A DNA stretch of 64,000 bases from Longimonas halophila (GTDB lineage Bacteria; Bacteroidota; Rhodothermia; Rhodothermales; Salinibacteraceae), in contig NZ_PDEP01000004.1 in the NCBI RefSeq assembly GCF_002554705.1, positions 62,001 to 126,000 of the forward strand. The letters run 5' to 3'. This document shows, one piece after another, positions 27,396-36,894 of the stretch. A program made the translations under genes and the position numbers. Positions within the stretch are counted from its first letter, which is position 1. Every line of letters begins with the position of its first letter. A model generated the notes under the pieces. That model ran no database searches and was not told the DNA's origin. It saw only the letters and a program-made list of their open reading frames with translations.

Positions 27396-28040
27396 GTGGC
27401 CCCTTCCTCAACCGAGCAAGACATTTTTGATGCCGCTCTGACCGTGTTTGCTCGACACGGAAAAAAAGGCGCCCGTATGCAGCAGATCGCTGATGCAGCC
27501 GACATCAACAAGTCGATGCTGCACTACTACTTTCGTAGCAAGTCTGATCTGTACGAAGCCGTGTTCGGGCATGCCGTGGAGCGCTTCATGGCCTCGTTCG
27601 ACCACGACGCGCTGCGCGATGCCGACTCGTTTGCTGAACTGCTCCGTCGCTTCATTGACGGATACGTGGCGTTCTGCCAGGCGCATACCGATATCATGCA
27701 GCTCATCGTCAGCGAAAACCTGCGCGGCGGACCGCTCCTGGGGGAGCACTTGCAACGGCTGGAGAAAACGGGCGAAAAAGCCCCTCCCCACATATTTCGG
27801 AGCGCAATCGAATCGGCTATCGAAACCGGCGAAATCCGCCCTGTCGATCCTGATCAGACACTGCTCACGATCATTGCCACCTGTATCTTTCCATTTGTAG
27901 CGCGGCCAACGGCGCAGATCATGCTCTCGCCCACAGCCTCCGACTGGGACGCCTTCCTACAGGCACGCAAAGAGCACATTTTCGACGTGGTGTACCACGG
28001 TCTCAAGCATCCTGCTGTCTCGTCTCCCCCACCCGCATGA
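27396..28040 (+). CDS. TetR/AcrR-family transcriptional regulator
   Basis: The 214-residue protein begins at GTG. The N-terminal TetR helix-turn-helix is complete: EQDIFDAALTVFARHGKKGA, MQQIADAADINKSMLHYYFR, SKSDLYEAVFGHAVERF. The C-terminal ligand domain (HTDIMQLIVSENLRGGPLLG) resembles those of CerR/AcrR regulators. It overlaps the outer-membrane gene by 4 bp (ATGA), so it is translationally coupled to the efflux genes and probably represses them through the palindrome just upstream. Confidence 0.93.
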   Translation: MAPSSTEQDIFDAALTVFARHGKKGARMQQIADAADINKSMLHYYFRSKSDLYEAVFGHAVERFMASFDHDALRDADSFAELLRRFIDGYVAFCQAHTDIMQLIVSENLRGGPLLGEHLQRLEKTGEKAPPHIFRSAIESAIETGEIRPVDPDQTLLTIIATCIFPFVARPTAQIMLSPTASDWDAFLQARKEHIFDVVYHGLKHPAVSSPPPA

Positions 28041-29602
28041 CCCATTCGCCTGTTGCTTTTTGGACCGCGCTCGTTGCAGCGATGCTCCTGGTGGGATCCG
28101 GATGTGCGCTCACCCCGCAGATGGATCCGCCCGACGCCGAGGCCCAGCTCCCCGATGCGTACGACACGCCGCTCGTGGAGGGCGGCCCGCTCTACGCCGA
28201 AGACGACTCAACGCGCTTCAACCCCGTCAACTGGTGGACGGCCTTCGACGCCCCGGCACTAAATGCGCTCATCGACACGGCCCTGGTGCGTAACCTGGAC
28301 CTGGAGCGCACCCGCGCGGTGGTCGACGAAATCGCCAGTCAGTTTCGTATTGCACGGGCCCCGCTCTTCCCGCAGGCCACCGCGAACGGCAACTACAACC
28401 GTCAGTCGCAGCCTGCAAACACCGGCATTGGTGGAGCACTGGGCGGCGGGGGCGGTTCGGGGGCCGTACCCGATCGCTTCACGTTTGATACGTACAGCCT
28501 GTCGCTCTCGCTGTCGTACGAACTCGACTTCTGGGGCCGCCTGCGTAACCAGCGGGGGGCGGCCCTGGAGCGGTTCATGGGTTCGGTGGATGCAGTGCAG
28601 ACCGCCCGCCAGCAGGTCATTGCGCAGACGATAAGCACGTACTTCGAGGTGGCTGCGCTGGAGCGCCAGATTGCGCTGGGCGAGGAGACCATCCGCGTGC
28701 TGCAGCAGCGTGTGGATCTGGCCGAAGACCGCTACGACCGCGGACTGGTGCGCTCGTTTGAGGTGTATGCCCTGCGTCAGGAGCTGCAAGCGGCGCAGGC
28801 CGAGCAGCCCCAGCGCGAGAGCCAGCTTGCTGATGCACGAGGCCGCCTCTCGGTGATCCTTGGGCAGTTCGTTGGCAACGTCGACGAGGCCGTGATGCAG
28901 GCCGCCCGCTCCGCGCCCCGCGACGCCGTGCTGGCCGACCTGCAGCCCGTGCCGCCGGGCCTGCCCTCCGACCTGCTCATGGCCCGCCCCGATGTCCGCG
29001 CTGATGCCCGCGAACTCAATGCAGCCCAGCGCGAGATCGGCGTGGCACGCGCCAACCGGCTGCCCAGCTTCTCGCTCACCGGCGAGGGCGGCGTCCAGAA
29101 CAGCACGCTCGACGACCTGCTGAACATCGATCAGCGCTTCACCACGCTCATTGCATCGGTGGCGGCGCCGGTGTTTCAGGCGGGGCGCCTGCGCGCGGAG
29201 CAGGATGCGGCTGAGGCGCGCTACACCCAGGCGCGGGCCACCTACGAACAGACGCTGCTTACCGCGCTCCAGGAAGTGCACGCGGCGCTCACCGCATACG
29301 AGAAACAGCAGGAGCAGTACGCGCTGGTTCGCGACCAACTCGAACAAGCCGAGGCCAGCGCCTACAACCAGATGCGTCGGTACGAACGCGGTATCGGCGA
29401 CTATGCTACGGCCCTCGACGCCGAACGCACGCGCCTGCAGGCTGAGCAGCGCCTGACGGCCGCCGAAGAAGCCCTGGTCGGAAGCCGCATTGCACTGCAC
29501 CGGGCCCTGGGCGGAGCCTGGGTTGCCCCGCCCGAGTCCGACGACCCCCGCCTGTTTCGCGGCACCTACCGCCCGGATGGAGCGGCTGACACCGCCAACT
29601 GA
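28037..29602 (+). CDS. TolC/OprM-family outer-membrane efflux lipoprotein
   Basis: This 521-residue protein has a lipobox (MLLVGSGC) and the RND outer-membrane lipoprotein pattern: FNPVNWWTAFDAPALNALID at the N-terminus, FTFDTYSLSLSLSYELDFWG, LLMARPDVRADARELNAAQR, and long coiled coils (EVHAALTAYEKQQEQYALVR). It forms the trimeric exit duct with the MFP and RND proteins encoded next. Confidence 0.93.
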   Translation: MTHSPVAFWTALVAAMLLVGSGCALTPQMDPPDAEAQLPDAYDTPLVEGGPLYAEDDSTRFNPVNWWTAFDAPALNALIDTALVRNLDLERTRAVVDEIASQFRIARAPLFPQATANGNYNRQSQPANTGIGGALGGGGGSGAVPDRFTFDTYSLSLSLSYELDFWGRLRNQRGAALERFMGSVDAVQTARQQVIAQTISTYFEVAALERQIALGEETIRVLQQRVDLAEDRYDRGLVRSFEVYALRQELQAAQAEQPQRESQLADARGRLSVILGQFVGNVDEAVMQAARSAPRDAVLADLQPVPPGLPSDLLMARPDVRADARELNAAQREIGVARANRLPSFSLTGEGGVQNSTLDDLLNIDQRFTTLIASVAAPVFQAGRLRAEQDAAEARYTQARATYEQTLLTALQEVHAALTAYEKQQEQYALVRDQLEQAEASAYNQMRRYERGIGDYATALDAERTRLQAEQRLTAAEEALVGSRIALHRALGGAWVAPPESDDPRLFRGTYRPDGAADTAN

Positions 29603-29666
29603 CCGGCACCCTCACCCTTGTTTCTCCACTTAGGCGGCTACGTGGTAGCCGCGTTCTCCTTACGTC

Positions 29667-30866
29667 ATGCACGAATATAAATCGTACCTCCTCGGTGGCG
29701 GATTCATTGTGGGCAGCCTTCTTTTGGCCGTGCTGCTGGTGGCACTGCGTAGCGCTCCGCCAGAGGATCCGCCCTCCAACGAAGCGCCGCTCGTGGCCAC
29801 CACACCCATTGAATTGCGCTCCGGCGCCCTACACGTGCGTGGCACCGGCACTGTGCGTCCCCCGCGCGAAATCGACCTGACCGCCGAAGTGGGCGGGCGC
29901 ATCGTGTCGGTGAGCGATGCATTTGTGAGTGGCGGCACCTTCCGCACCGGCGACACGCTCGCCCGCATCGACCCGTCTGATTACCAGAGCCGGGTGCGTC
30001 AGGCGCAGGCCGCGGTCACGCAGCGCCAGTTCGAGGTGCTACAGGCACGCGAGGAAGTTGGCGTCGCCAAAGAAGAGTACGAGCGGATGCGTCAGCGGGC
30101 AGCGGATGCCCCGGAGCCCGACAGCACCGAACTGGGGCGGCTGCTCTTCCGCGAACCCCAGCTTCGGGCGGCAGAGGCCAACCTCGAAAGCGCCCGGGCC
30201 CAGCTCGAAACCGCCCAGACCAACCTGGAGCGCACCGCCCTCGTGGCGCCGTTCGACGGACGCATCCGCACCACCCAGGCCAATCTGGGCGCATACATAG
30301 CGCCGGGCACACCCATCGCTCGGCTCTTTAGCACCGAGCAAGCCGAGGTCGTGGTCCCGCTCGAATCAGGGCGGGCTGCGCTTATCGACGGGCTGTGGCA
30401 GACCAGCGCTCGCCAGACCGATCAGCCGCGCACCGCGACCGTCACGCTGAACTACGGCGGCAATTCCTACACGTGGGAGGGCTACGTGGACCGTGTAGAA
30501 GGGGCGCTCGACGCACAGACCCGCACGGTGAACGTAGCGGTGCGTGTGGATGCACCCTATGACACGCGTCCAGATACCGAAGCCGACAACAGTCCGCCGC
30601 TTGCGGTCGGGTCGTACGTTACCGTTGACATCGAAGGGCGCTCGCTCGACCGCTACTACGTGGTGCCGCGCCGCGCTGTGCGCAATGACGGCACCGTCTG
30701 GACGATCGAATCCGACACCATGCTTGTGATGCGCGATGTAGAAGTGGTGCAGCACGTCGACGATCAGGCGTTCGTGACCGGCGACCTGACTGAGGGCCGC
30801 CCCGTCATTACCGACGACCTGCCCGTGGTCAGCGACAGCATGACCGTCCGCCGAGCCACGGAATAG
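29667..30866 (+). CDS. RND efflux periplasmic adaptor (membrane fusion protein)
   Basis: The 399-residue protein has an N-terminal membrane anchor (GGGFIVGSLLLAVLLVALR). It then has the lipoyl/hairpin core (VRGTGTVRPPREIDLTAEVG, VSVSDAFVSGGTFRTGDTLA, RIDPSDYQSRVRQAQAAVTQ), a long coiled-coil hairpin (AAEANLESARAQLETAQTNL) and the second lipoyl half (TALVAPFDGRIRTTQANLGA). The C-terminal part is beta-barrel and membrane-proximal. It bridges the RND pump and the TolC duct. It lies 64 bases after the outer-membrane gene. Confidence 0.93.
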   Translation: MHEYKSYLLGGGFIVGSLLLAVLLVALRSAPPEDPPSNEAPLVATTPIELRSGALHVRGTGTVRPPREIDLTAEVGGRIVSVSDAFVSGGTFRTGDTLARIDPSDYQSRVRQAQAAVTQRQFEVLQAREEVGVAKEEYERMRQRAADAPEPDSTELGRLLFREPQLRAAEANLESARAQLETAQTNLERTALVAPFDGRIRTTQANLGAYIAPGTPIARLFSTEQAEVVVPLESGRAALIDGLWQTSARQTDQPRTATVTLNYGGNSYTWEGYVDRVEGALDAQTRTVNVAVRVDAPYDTRPDTEADNSPPLAVGSYVTVDIEGRSLDRYYVVPRRAVRNDGTVWTIESDTMLVMRDVEVVQHVDDQAFVTGDLTEGRPVITDDLPVVSDSMTVRRATE

Positions 30867-30917
30867 CGCGCCGTAGCACCGATCCTTTGCCTCCCCCACT
30901 GTTCTTCCTGCACGCCC

Positions 30918-33900
30918 ATGACCCGTATGATTGACTGGATGGCCCGGAACGGGGTGGCCTCCAACTTGCTGTTTATTCTGATCTTCCTGATCGGCGGCAT
31001 CAGTGCGTTTTCGGTAGTGCAAGAGGTTTTCCCCGAGTTCAGCCTGGATGCGGTGCAGGTGCGCGTGGAGTATCCCGGCAGCACGCCCGAAGAGATCGAA
31101 GAGTCGATTGTGCAGCGCATTGAAGATCGGATTCAGGGCGTGGAGGGCATCGACCGGGTGCTGGCCACCGCCTCCGAAAACTTCGGCGTGGTGACCGCCG
31201 AACTGCAGCGCAGCGCCGATGCAGCACAGGTGCGCGACGAGATCAAGCAGGAGGTCGACCGCATCACGGCGTTCCCCGAAGAAGCCGAGCAGCCCACCGT
31301 CACCGAGCTCTCGAACCGGCGGCAAGTCTTGCAGGTGGCCATCTATGGACGCGCCAGCGAGGCGGCCCTCAAAGAAGCCGCCAAGCAGCTCGACCGCCAG
31401 CTTACGCAGTATCCCGAGATCTCGCTCATCGAGCGCGCCGGAATTCGCGACTACGAGATCTCGATCGAACTCGACCGCCAGACCCTGCGCACCTACGGAC
31501 TCACGCTGCCGCAGGTGGCTGCGCTTGTGCGTGAGGGCAGCCTGGACCTGCCCGGCGGCGAAATCGAAACCGACAGCGAGCAGATCCTCATCCGCACGCA
31601 GGGACAGAACTACACGAAGCAGGACTTCGAGGACATCGTGCTCATTAGCCGCGACAACGGCACGCAGCTTCGCCTCGGCGATGTGGCCACGGTCGTCGAC
31701 GGATTTGAGGATGCGGATCTCATCACCCGGTTCAACGGCGAGCGCGCCGCGTTTCTGCAGGTCTTTCGCACCGGCAACGAACAGGTGCTGCGCAACGTGG
31801 AGGTCGTGAAGAATCACCTCGACACCGAGTTTCGCCCGTCGCTGCCCGACGGCATTCAGGTTGGCATCTGGCAGAACGAAGCCGAAAACCTGCAGAGTCG
31901 CCTGAACCTGCTCATCGAAAACGGCATCCTGGGGCTGCTGCTGGTCATTGCCACGCTCATGCTGTTCCTGAATCCGCGCCTGGCATTCTGGACCTCGGTC
32001 GGGATCTCGCTGGCGTTCGTGGGCACGTTTGGCGTGATGTACCTGACGGGCACCTCCATCAACCTGATCTCGCTCTTTGGCTTCATCCTCTCCATTGGGA
32101 TTGTGGTGGATGATGCGATTGTGGTGGGCGAGAACGTCTTTGCCGAGCAAGAAAAGGGCGCCGACCCCACCGACGCGGCAGTCATTGGCACCTCGCGTGT
32201 GTCGGGCCCGGTGATCTTCGCGGTGCTCACCACTGTCGCCGCCTTCATGCCGCTGCTCTTCATTGAAGGCATCTTGGGCAAGTTCTTGGGCGACATCCCG
32301 TTCATTGTCATTGTGGTGCTCTTGCTCTCGCTGGTTGAGGTGCTCTTCATCCTGCCGTACCACCTGTCGAACGTCAAGAAGACGCCTGCCGAAGATGAAA
32401 GCGCCCTCATCCGCCGCCTAAAACGGGTGCAACAGCGCTTTGCCGATGGGCTCAACCGCTTCATTAACGGGCCCTTGAAGCGGGCGCTGCAATACAGCAC
32501 GAAGCACTACGGGGTCGCGCTGTGCGCCGGATTCGCCACGCTCATTCTTGTGGGTGGATTCATTGCGGGGGGATACGTACGCTTTTCGTTCCTCCCAAGC
32601 ATTGAGGGCAAGCTTGTAACGGCACAGCTGGAGCTTCCGGTAGGCACCACCGCCGCGCAGACGCAGCGCATTACCGATCGGTTGGAAGCCGTAGGTCGCG
32701 AAACCGCTGCCGACCTGCAGGCCGACCTTCCCGACGCGCATCCGCAGATTGTGCGTAACGTGTTCACCAGCATCGGGCAGCAGCCGCAGGCCAACGCCGG
32801 CCCTGCCGATGGCGGCTCGAACCTCATTGATCCACGTCTGGCCGAAGTCTCGTTCGAACTGATCGATCCCGAAGAGCGCGACGTGTCCGCGAGCGCCTTC
32901 GAGCAGGCATGGCGCGAGCGGTTCACCCAGCCGGCAGGCATCCGCTCGCTCACCTTCTCTGCCGACGTCGTAAACCTGGGCGATCCGGTGGCTGTGGAGC
33001 TTGCCGCAGGCGATGCCGCCACGCTCGACGACGCGGTGGCCGCGCTGCAAGACTCGCTGCGTCAGTTCGGGGGCGTGTTCGACGTGGAAAGCAATCAGCA
33101 AGCCGGAAAGCGCGAGGTGCAGCTCAATCTGCGTCCCCAGGCACGCACGCTCGGCCTCACCCTGAGCGACCTGGCGCAGCAGGTGCGTGCGGGCTTCTTT
33201 GGGGCCGAAGCCTACCGCCTGCAGCGTGGCGAGGACGAGGTGCAGGTGTTTGTGCGTCTGCCCGAGAACGAGCGGCAGGCCATCACCGATCTCGAAGCCT
33301 ACCGCATCCGCACCCCCGACGGCGCCTTCGTTCCGCTGGGCGACGTAGCCACCGCCGAAATCGGATTCGGGCCGTCGCAGATCAACCGTCGAGGCGGACG
33401 CCGCGTCATCACCGTCACCGCCGACGTGAACGAGGAAATCGTGACCGGGCAAGAGGTCAACGGGGTGTTGGAGGCACGGGTGCTCCCGGCCATGCAGGGC
33501 GCGTTCGACGGACTCGACTTCAGCTTCGAGGGCGAGCAGCGCGAACAGCAGCAGGCTATCGGCTCGCTGCTCGTGGGCTTTGCGATTGCGCTGTTTGCGA
33601 TCTATGCGCTGCTGGCAATTCCCTTTCGGTCGTACATCCAGCCGCTTGTCATCATGAGCGTCATCCCGTTTGGCTGGGCCGGGGCCATCATTGGGCACCT
33701 CTTGCTGGATATTCCCATCGGCCTGCTCAGTATCTTCGGATTCGTGGGGCTCAGCGGCGTGGTGGTGAACAACTCACTGGTCTACATTGACTTTGCCAAC
33801 GAAGAGTTTGCCAGTGGGAAGTCATGGCCCGAGGCGCTGATTGCAGCAGGACAGTCGCGGTTTCGGCCTATTCTGCTCACCTCCATTACCACCTTCCTGG

Positions 33901-34127
33901 GCGTCTTCCCCATTATCATCGAAACGAGCGTGCAGGCGCAGTTTCTGGTGCCGCTGGCCGTGAGCCTGGGCCTCGGGATTCTGCTTACGCTTCCCGTGGT
34001 GATGCTGCTCATCCCGGCCTTTGCGATGCTGCAGTACCGCCTCACCGCATACCTGTACACGAACATTCTGGACCGCCCGCTCCCCGACACCTTTGGCGGC
34101 CACACACCGGCAGCTGATGCAGCGTGA
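30918..34127 (+). CDS. RND-family efflux permease (AcrB-type)
   Basis: The 1069-residue inner-membrane pump has the usual twofold layout of 12 helices and two periplasmic loops. Motifs: MIDWMARNGVASNLLFILIF at the start, VRVEYPGSTPEEIEESIVQR, ISLFGFILSIGIVVDDAIVV (proton-relay Asp pair in helix 4), VFAVLTTVAAFMPLLFIEG-like helix 6, and SIFGFVGLSGVVVNNSLVY with RPILLTSITTFLGVFPIIIE in the second half. It exports a hydrophobic or cationic compound using the proton gradient. The substrate is unknown. It is the last gene of the TetR-TolC-MFP-RND operon. Confidence 0.95.
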   Translation: MTRMIDWMARNGVASNLLFILIFLIGGISAFSVVQEVFPEFSLDAVQVRVEYPGSTPEEIEESIVQRIEDRIQGVEGIDRVLATASENFGVVTAELQRSADAAQVRDEIKQEVDRITAFPEEAEQPTVTELSNRRQVLQVAIYGRASEAALKEAAKQLDRQLTQYPEISLIERAGIRDYEISIELDRQTLRTYGLTLPQVAALVREGSLDLPGGEIETDSEQILIRTQGQNYTKQDFEDIVLISRDNGTQLRLGDVATVVDGFEDADLITRFNGERAAFLQVFRTGNEQVLRNVEVVKNHLDTEFRPSLPDGIQVGIWQNEAENLQSRLNLLIENGILGLLLVIATLMLFLNPRLAFWTSVGISLAFVGTFGVMYLTGTSINLISLFGFILSIGIVVDDAIVVGENVFAEQEKGADPTDAAVIGTSRVSGPVIFAVLTTVAAFMPLLFIEGILGKFLGDIPFIVIVVLLLSLVEVLFILPYHLSNVKKTPAEDESALIRRLKRVQQRFADGLNRFINGPLKRALQYSTKHYGVALCAGFATLILVGGFIAGGYVRFSFLPSIEGKLVTAQLELPVGTTAAQTQRITDRLEAVGRETAADLQADLPDAHPQIVRNVFTSIGQQPQANAGPADGGSNLIDPRLAEVSFELIDPEERDVSASAFEQAWRERFTQPAGIRSLTFSADVVNLGDPVAVELAAGDAATLDDAVAALQDSLRQFGGVFDVESNQQAGKREVQLNLRPQARTLGLTLSDLAQQVRAGFFGAEAYRLQRGEDEVQVFVRLPENERQAITDLEAYRIRTPDGAFVPLGDVATAEIGFGPSQINRRGGRRVITVTADVNEEIVTGQEVNGVLEARVLPAMQGAFDGLDFSFEGEQREQQQAIGSLLVGFAIALFAIYALLAIPFRSYIQPLVIMSVIPFGWAGAIIGHLLLDIPIGLLSIFGFVGLSGVVVNNSLVYIDFANEEFASGKSWPEALIAAGQSRFRPILLTSITTFLGVFPIIIETSVQAQFLVPLAVSLGLGILLTLPVVMLLIPAFAMLQYRLTAYLYTNILDRPLPDTFGGHTPAADAA

Positions 34128-34146
34128 TTGCATACGCCCCGGTTCC

Positions 34147-34177
34147 GGTAGAGACGGGACACGGGCGCGTCCCTACC
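34147..34177. repeat. Hairpin repeat after the efflux operon
   Basis: GGTAGAGACG and CGTCCCTACC form a stem of two parts (5 bp and 4 bp) around an A-C mismatch. The GTAGAGACG...CGTCCCTAC form resembles widespread GTAGAGACGC hairpin repeats. It lies 20 bases after the RND stop and may serve as an operon 3' end. Confidence 0.5.
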
Positions 34178-34247
34178 CTGCCGGATCACCCCACCCCGCC
34201 TGCGGTAGAGCGGAATCCGCGGGTTTGTGGATTCGGAGCGCTTCCTC

Positions 34248-35900
34248 ATGATCAACAGCTACTTTACACTGCGCGCGCTGGTGCGCCGCTGGCACGACGA
34301 CCTGGTTGGATGCCAGGTGCATGACGCCTTCTCGCAAGTCAAAAATGAGTTCTCGCTGGCCCTGGCCGGCCCCGAATCCGCCTACATGCTGCGCGCCTCG
34401 GTGCAGCGTCCGCTGCTGTTTCTGTTTCGCACCGACGGCATCAGCAAGAAAAAGAGCAACGTAGCCACGCTCTTCCAGGCATCGCAGGGCCTAACGGTCA
34501 CCGATCTGCGCATCGCCCACCTCGACCGCATGGTGATGTGCGACCTCAGCGACGGCTCGCGCTTCGTCTGGCAGCTCTTTGGCGCCCGCGCCAACGTATT
34601 CTGGGTGGATGCAGAGACCGGTACCATTCGCGATGCCTTTCGCAACGCCAACGCCCTGCGCGGCACCGACGCCCCCACGCCGCGTGCTGCACCCATGCCC
34701 GACACGCTCGACGACTTCCTCGGGCGCTGGCGCACCAACCGCAACAAAACGCGGCAGGCCATCCAGTCCGCCGTGCCGCTCTTCGGACAGCTCCTGGCCC
34801 GCGAAACGGTCCACCGTGCTGGACTCGACCCAACTGCCGATCCTGAAACCGTATCCTCCGCTGAAAAAGAACAGCTCTTTGCCTCCGCCCAGCAGATTCT
34901 GCGCGAACTGGAGACGCCCACCCCGCGCCTCTACGGCACCGGCCCGTTCCCCGACGCTTTCGCGCTCATCCCGCTTCAGCACCGCACCGACCGTCGCGAA
35001 GCGTTCGACGACGTCGACACCGCTGTACGCGTGGCCGTGCGTCGCATGCTGGCGAAGCAGCACTTTGAGCGCCTCTACGATCCGCTCGACGACGCCCTGG
35101 CGCGGGCCGCCGACCGCGCCCAGCGCACCACCGAGCAGATGATGCAGGAACTCGCCAACGAGAGCCGCGCCGCCGAATACGAGCAGTGGGCGCATCTGCT
35201 CATGACGCAGCCCGACGTGTCACCCGGTGCGGAAGAAGTGACGCTCCCGAACCTGTTCAGCGAGGACGAGGAAGCCATCACGATTCCGCTCGACCCCGCC
35301 AAGTCGGTAGTCAAGAACGCCGAGCACTACTACGACCGGGCCCGCCGCACCCGGCGCTCGCGTCAGGAGGCCGAGGCGCGCCTCGACGACGCCATCGCTC
35401 GCGCCGAATCCGCCCAGCAATTGCTTGACGATCTGCGCGCCATCGACACACTTAGCGGCATCAAACGCTTTCGGAAAGAGCGCGCCGACGAGATCGCCCC
35501 GTTCATGGATCGCGGCTCCTCCGATGTAGACACCTTTCCGTTTCGGCGCTTCGACCTGGGCGGCGGCTTTGAGGTGTGGGTCGGCAAAAACGCCCGCCAA
35601 AACGACGAACTCACGTTCCACACCGCGCAGAAGTACGACCTCTGGATGCACGCGCGCCAGGTGCCCGGCTCGCACACCGTGCTGCACCTGCCCAACCGCG
35701 ACGCCGAGCCGGGGCGTCGTCGCATTGTGCAGGCTGCCCAGATCGCCGCCTACTACAGCAAAGCCCGCGGCAGCGGCGCCGTGCCCGTCATGTACACGCG
35801 CCGCAAATACGTGCGCAGCCCCAAAGGCAGTCCGCCCGGCGCCGTAACGGTACAGCACGAAGACGTGGTCATGGTCGAGCCTGGACTGCCGGATGCGTAG
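34248..35900 (+). CDS. rqcH: NFACT/Rqc2-family ribosome quality control factor
   Basis: The 550-residue protein starts MINSYFTLRALVRRW. It has the NFACT-N domain (LRIAHLDRMVMCDLSDGSRF, including the Asp-Arg pair known to matter for tRNA handling in RqcH), a helix-hairpin-helix and long coiled-coil middle (EHYYDRARRTRRSRQEAEAR), and the NFACT-R domain near the C-terminus (GFEVWVGKNARQNDELTFHT, DLWMHARQVPGSHTVLHLP, YTRRKYVRSPKGSPPGAVTV). In this family the protein binds stalled 50S subunits and adds alanine tails that mark the nascent chain for decay. A Met seven codons upstream (34227) is less likely. Confidence 0.92.
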   Translation: MINSYFTLRALVRRWHDDLVGCQVHDAFSQVKNEFSLALAGPESAYMLRASVQRPLLFLFRTDGISKKKSNVATLFQASQGLTVTDLRIAHLDRMVMCDLSDGSRFVWQLFGARANVFWVDAETGTIRDAFRNANALRGTDAPTPRAAPMPDTLDDFLGRWRTNRNKTRQAIQSAVPLFGQLLARETVHRAGLDPTADPETVSSAEKEQLFASAQQILRELETPTPRLYGTGPFPDAFALIPLQHRTDRREAFDDVDTAVRVAVRRMLAKQHFERLYDPLDDALARAADRAQRTTEQMMQELANESRAAEYEQWAHLLMTQPDVSPGAEEVTLPNLFSEDEEAITIPLDPAKSVVKNAEHYYDRARRTRRSRQEAEARLDDAIARAESAQQLLDDLRAIDTLSGIKRFRKERADEIAPFMDRGSSDVDTFPFRRFDLGGGFEVWVGKNARQNDELTFHTAQKYDLWMHARQVPGSHTVLHLPNRDAEPGRRRIVQAAQIAAYYSKARGSGAVPVMYTRRKYVRSPKGSPPGAVTVQHEDVVMVEPGLPDA

Positions 35901-36009
35901 ACGGTGCAGATTCAATGGACGCCGCCTCGCACTGGAATCTACATTGCGTACGTGGTGCATACGGAATGAGGTGGTCAACTTTTGGTATGCCTTTGCCCCC
36001 TTCTCTACA

Positions 36010-36041
36010 ATGTCATTCCGAGCGAAGTCGAGGAATCTCCT
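36010..36041 (+). repeat. Dispersed intergenic repeat, family C
   Basis: TGTCATTCCGAGCGAAGTCG then AGGAATCTCC. Other copies lie reversed at 23600-23628 and 54417-54452. It occupies the 256-bp gap after rqcH, in which no gene is seen. Confidence 0.7.
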
Positions 36042-36156
36042 GCACCCCCGAGATGCTCTGTGAGACGCTCTGAACCGCGACCCAGCGTTGCGTGTCGGAG
36101 CCCGCATTGACGTTATGCGCTGCTGGTCGTATGTTGAAAGCTGCCGGTTTGCCACG

Positions 36157-36894
36157 ATGTCCCACAGTCCCCCACGAATGGCTACGTCTTCTGCTTTCGC
36201 CTTTGTGCCCGATGCATGGGACGCCTTGCGAGACGAGGCCATGCGGGCCGAAGCCACCGTCGCCGTGCATCCTGATGTGGCACGCTGGCGGGCCTACCGG
36301 GCGCTCGACATGGTGCTGGCCACCATTGAAGCCTACGAAGGATTCCCGCCCCAGCACCGGCCCCTGGCCGAGCGGCTCACCCACGGCGCCTTCAACACGT
36401 GGCTGAAATCGCATCCGGCCCCCGTAAAAATGTGGATGCACCGCATCCGCCAGGCCGGAATGGTGGGCGCGCACGTAGACAGCGAGTGGGCGCGCTCGGT
36501 CGAAGATGCCCAGCGCGTCGTCGAAACGCTCCACAAGCTGCTGTGGTGGCTGGTGGATACGTACGACACCGTGCCCGCCGATGAGCGTCCGCCCATTACG
36601 TGGAGCGCGCTCGACACGCCCAGTTCGTCTGAGGGAGAACACACAGGCGCTGCATCCCCCAACGAACCGGATGCAGCTTCAGAGGCCCCCGCCGCCCCTA
36701 CAGCATCGGCCTCCGCCCCCACAGATACTGCCTCCCCCACCAACGTACGCAACGACGAGGTGCGCCAGTGGATCGCCGCCCTGCGCCAGGTTGCGCCCCA
36801 CACGCCCACCGCCCAGCGCGCCGCCCAGCGCGTGCTGAAGCACATCCACACCGCCAACACCGCCCTCCTGACGCCCTTCTCGACTGATGCCTGA
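36157..36894 (+). CDS. Protein with a DUF4145/HEPN-like helical region, function unknown
   Basis: The protein has about 245 residues from MSHSPPRMATSSAFAFVP; the true start could be the Met at 36178. The central part (KMWMHRIRQAGMVGAHVDSE followed by a long helix ending KLLWWLVDTYD) resembles the helical module lHxIRxxGNxaxH found in DUF4145/HEPN-like proteins, though the GN is replaced by GM. A Ser/Pro/Ala-rich linker (about 150-200) precedes a final helical segment. The next gene overlaps it by 8 bp, so the two are co-expressed. A similar module occurs in the membrane protein at 53062. Confidence 0.6.
   Translation: MSHSPPRMATSSAFAFVPDAWDALRDEAMRAEATVAVHPDVARWRAYRALDMVLATIEAYEGFPPQHRPLAERLTHGAFNTWLKSHPAPVKMWMHRIRQAGMVGAHVDSEWARSVEDAQRVVETLHKLLWWLVDTYDTVPADERPPITWSALDTPSSSEGEHTGAASPNEPDAASEAPAAPTASASAPTDTASPTNVRNDEVRQWIAALRQVAPHTPTAQRAAQRVLKHIHTANTALLTPFSTDA

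Noticed and set aside
30366-32363. Open frame of 665 codons on the minus strand
   Set aside because: It is antisense to the MFP and RND genes, with His- and Gln-rich nonsense composition.
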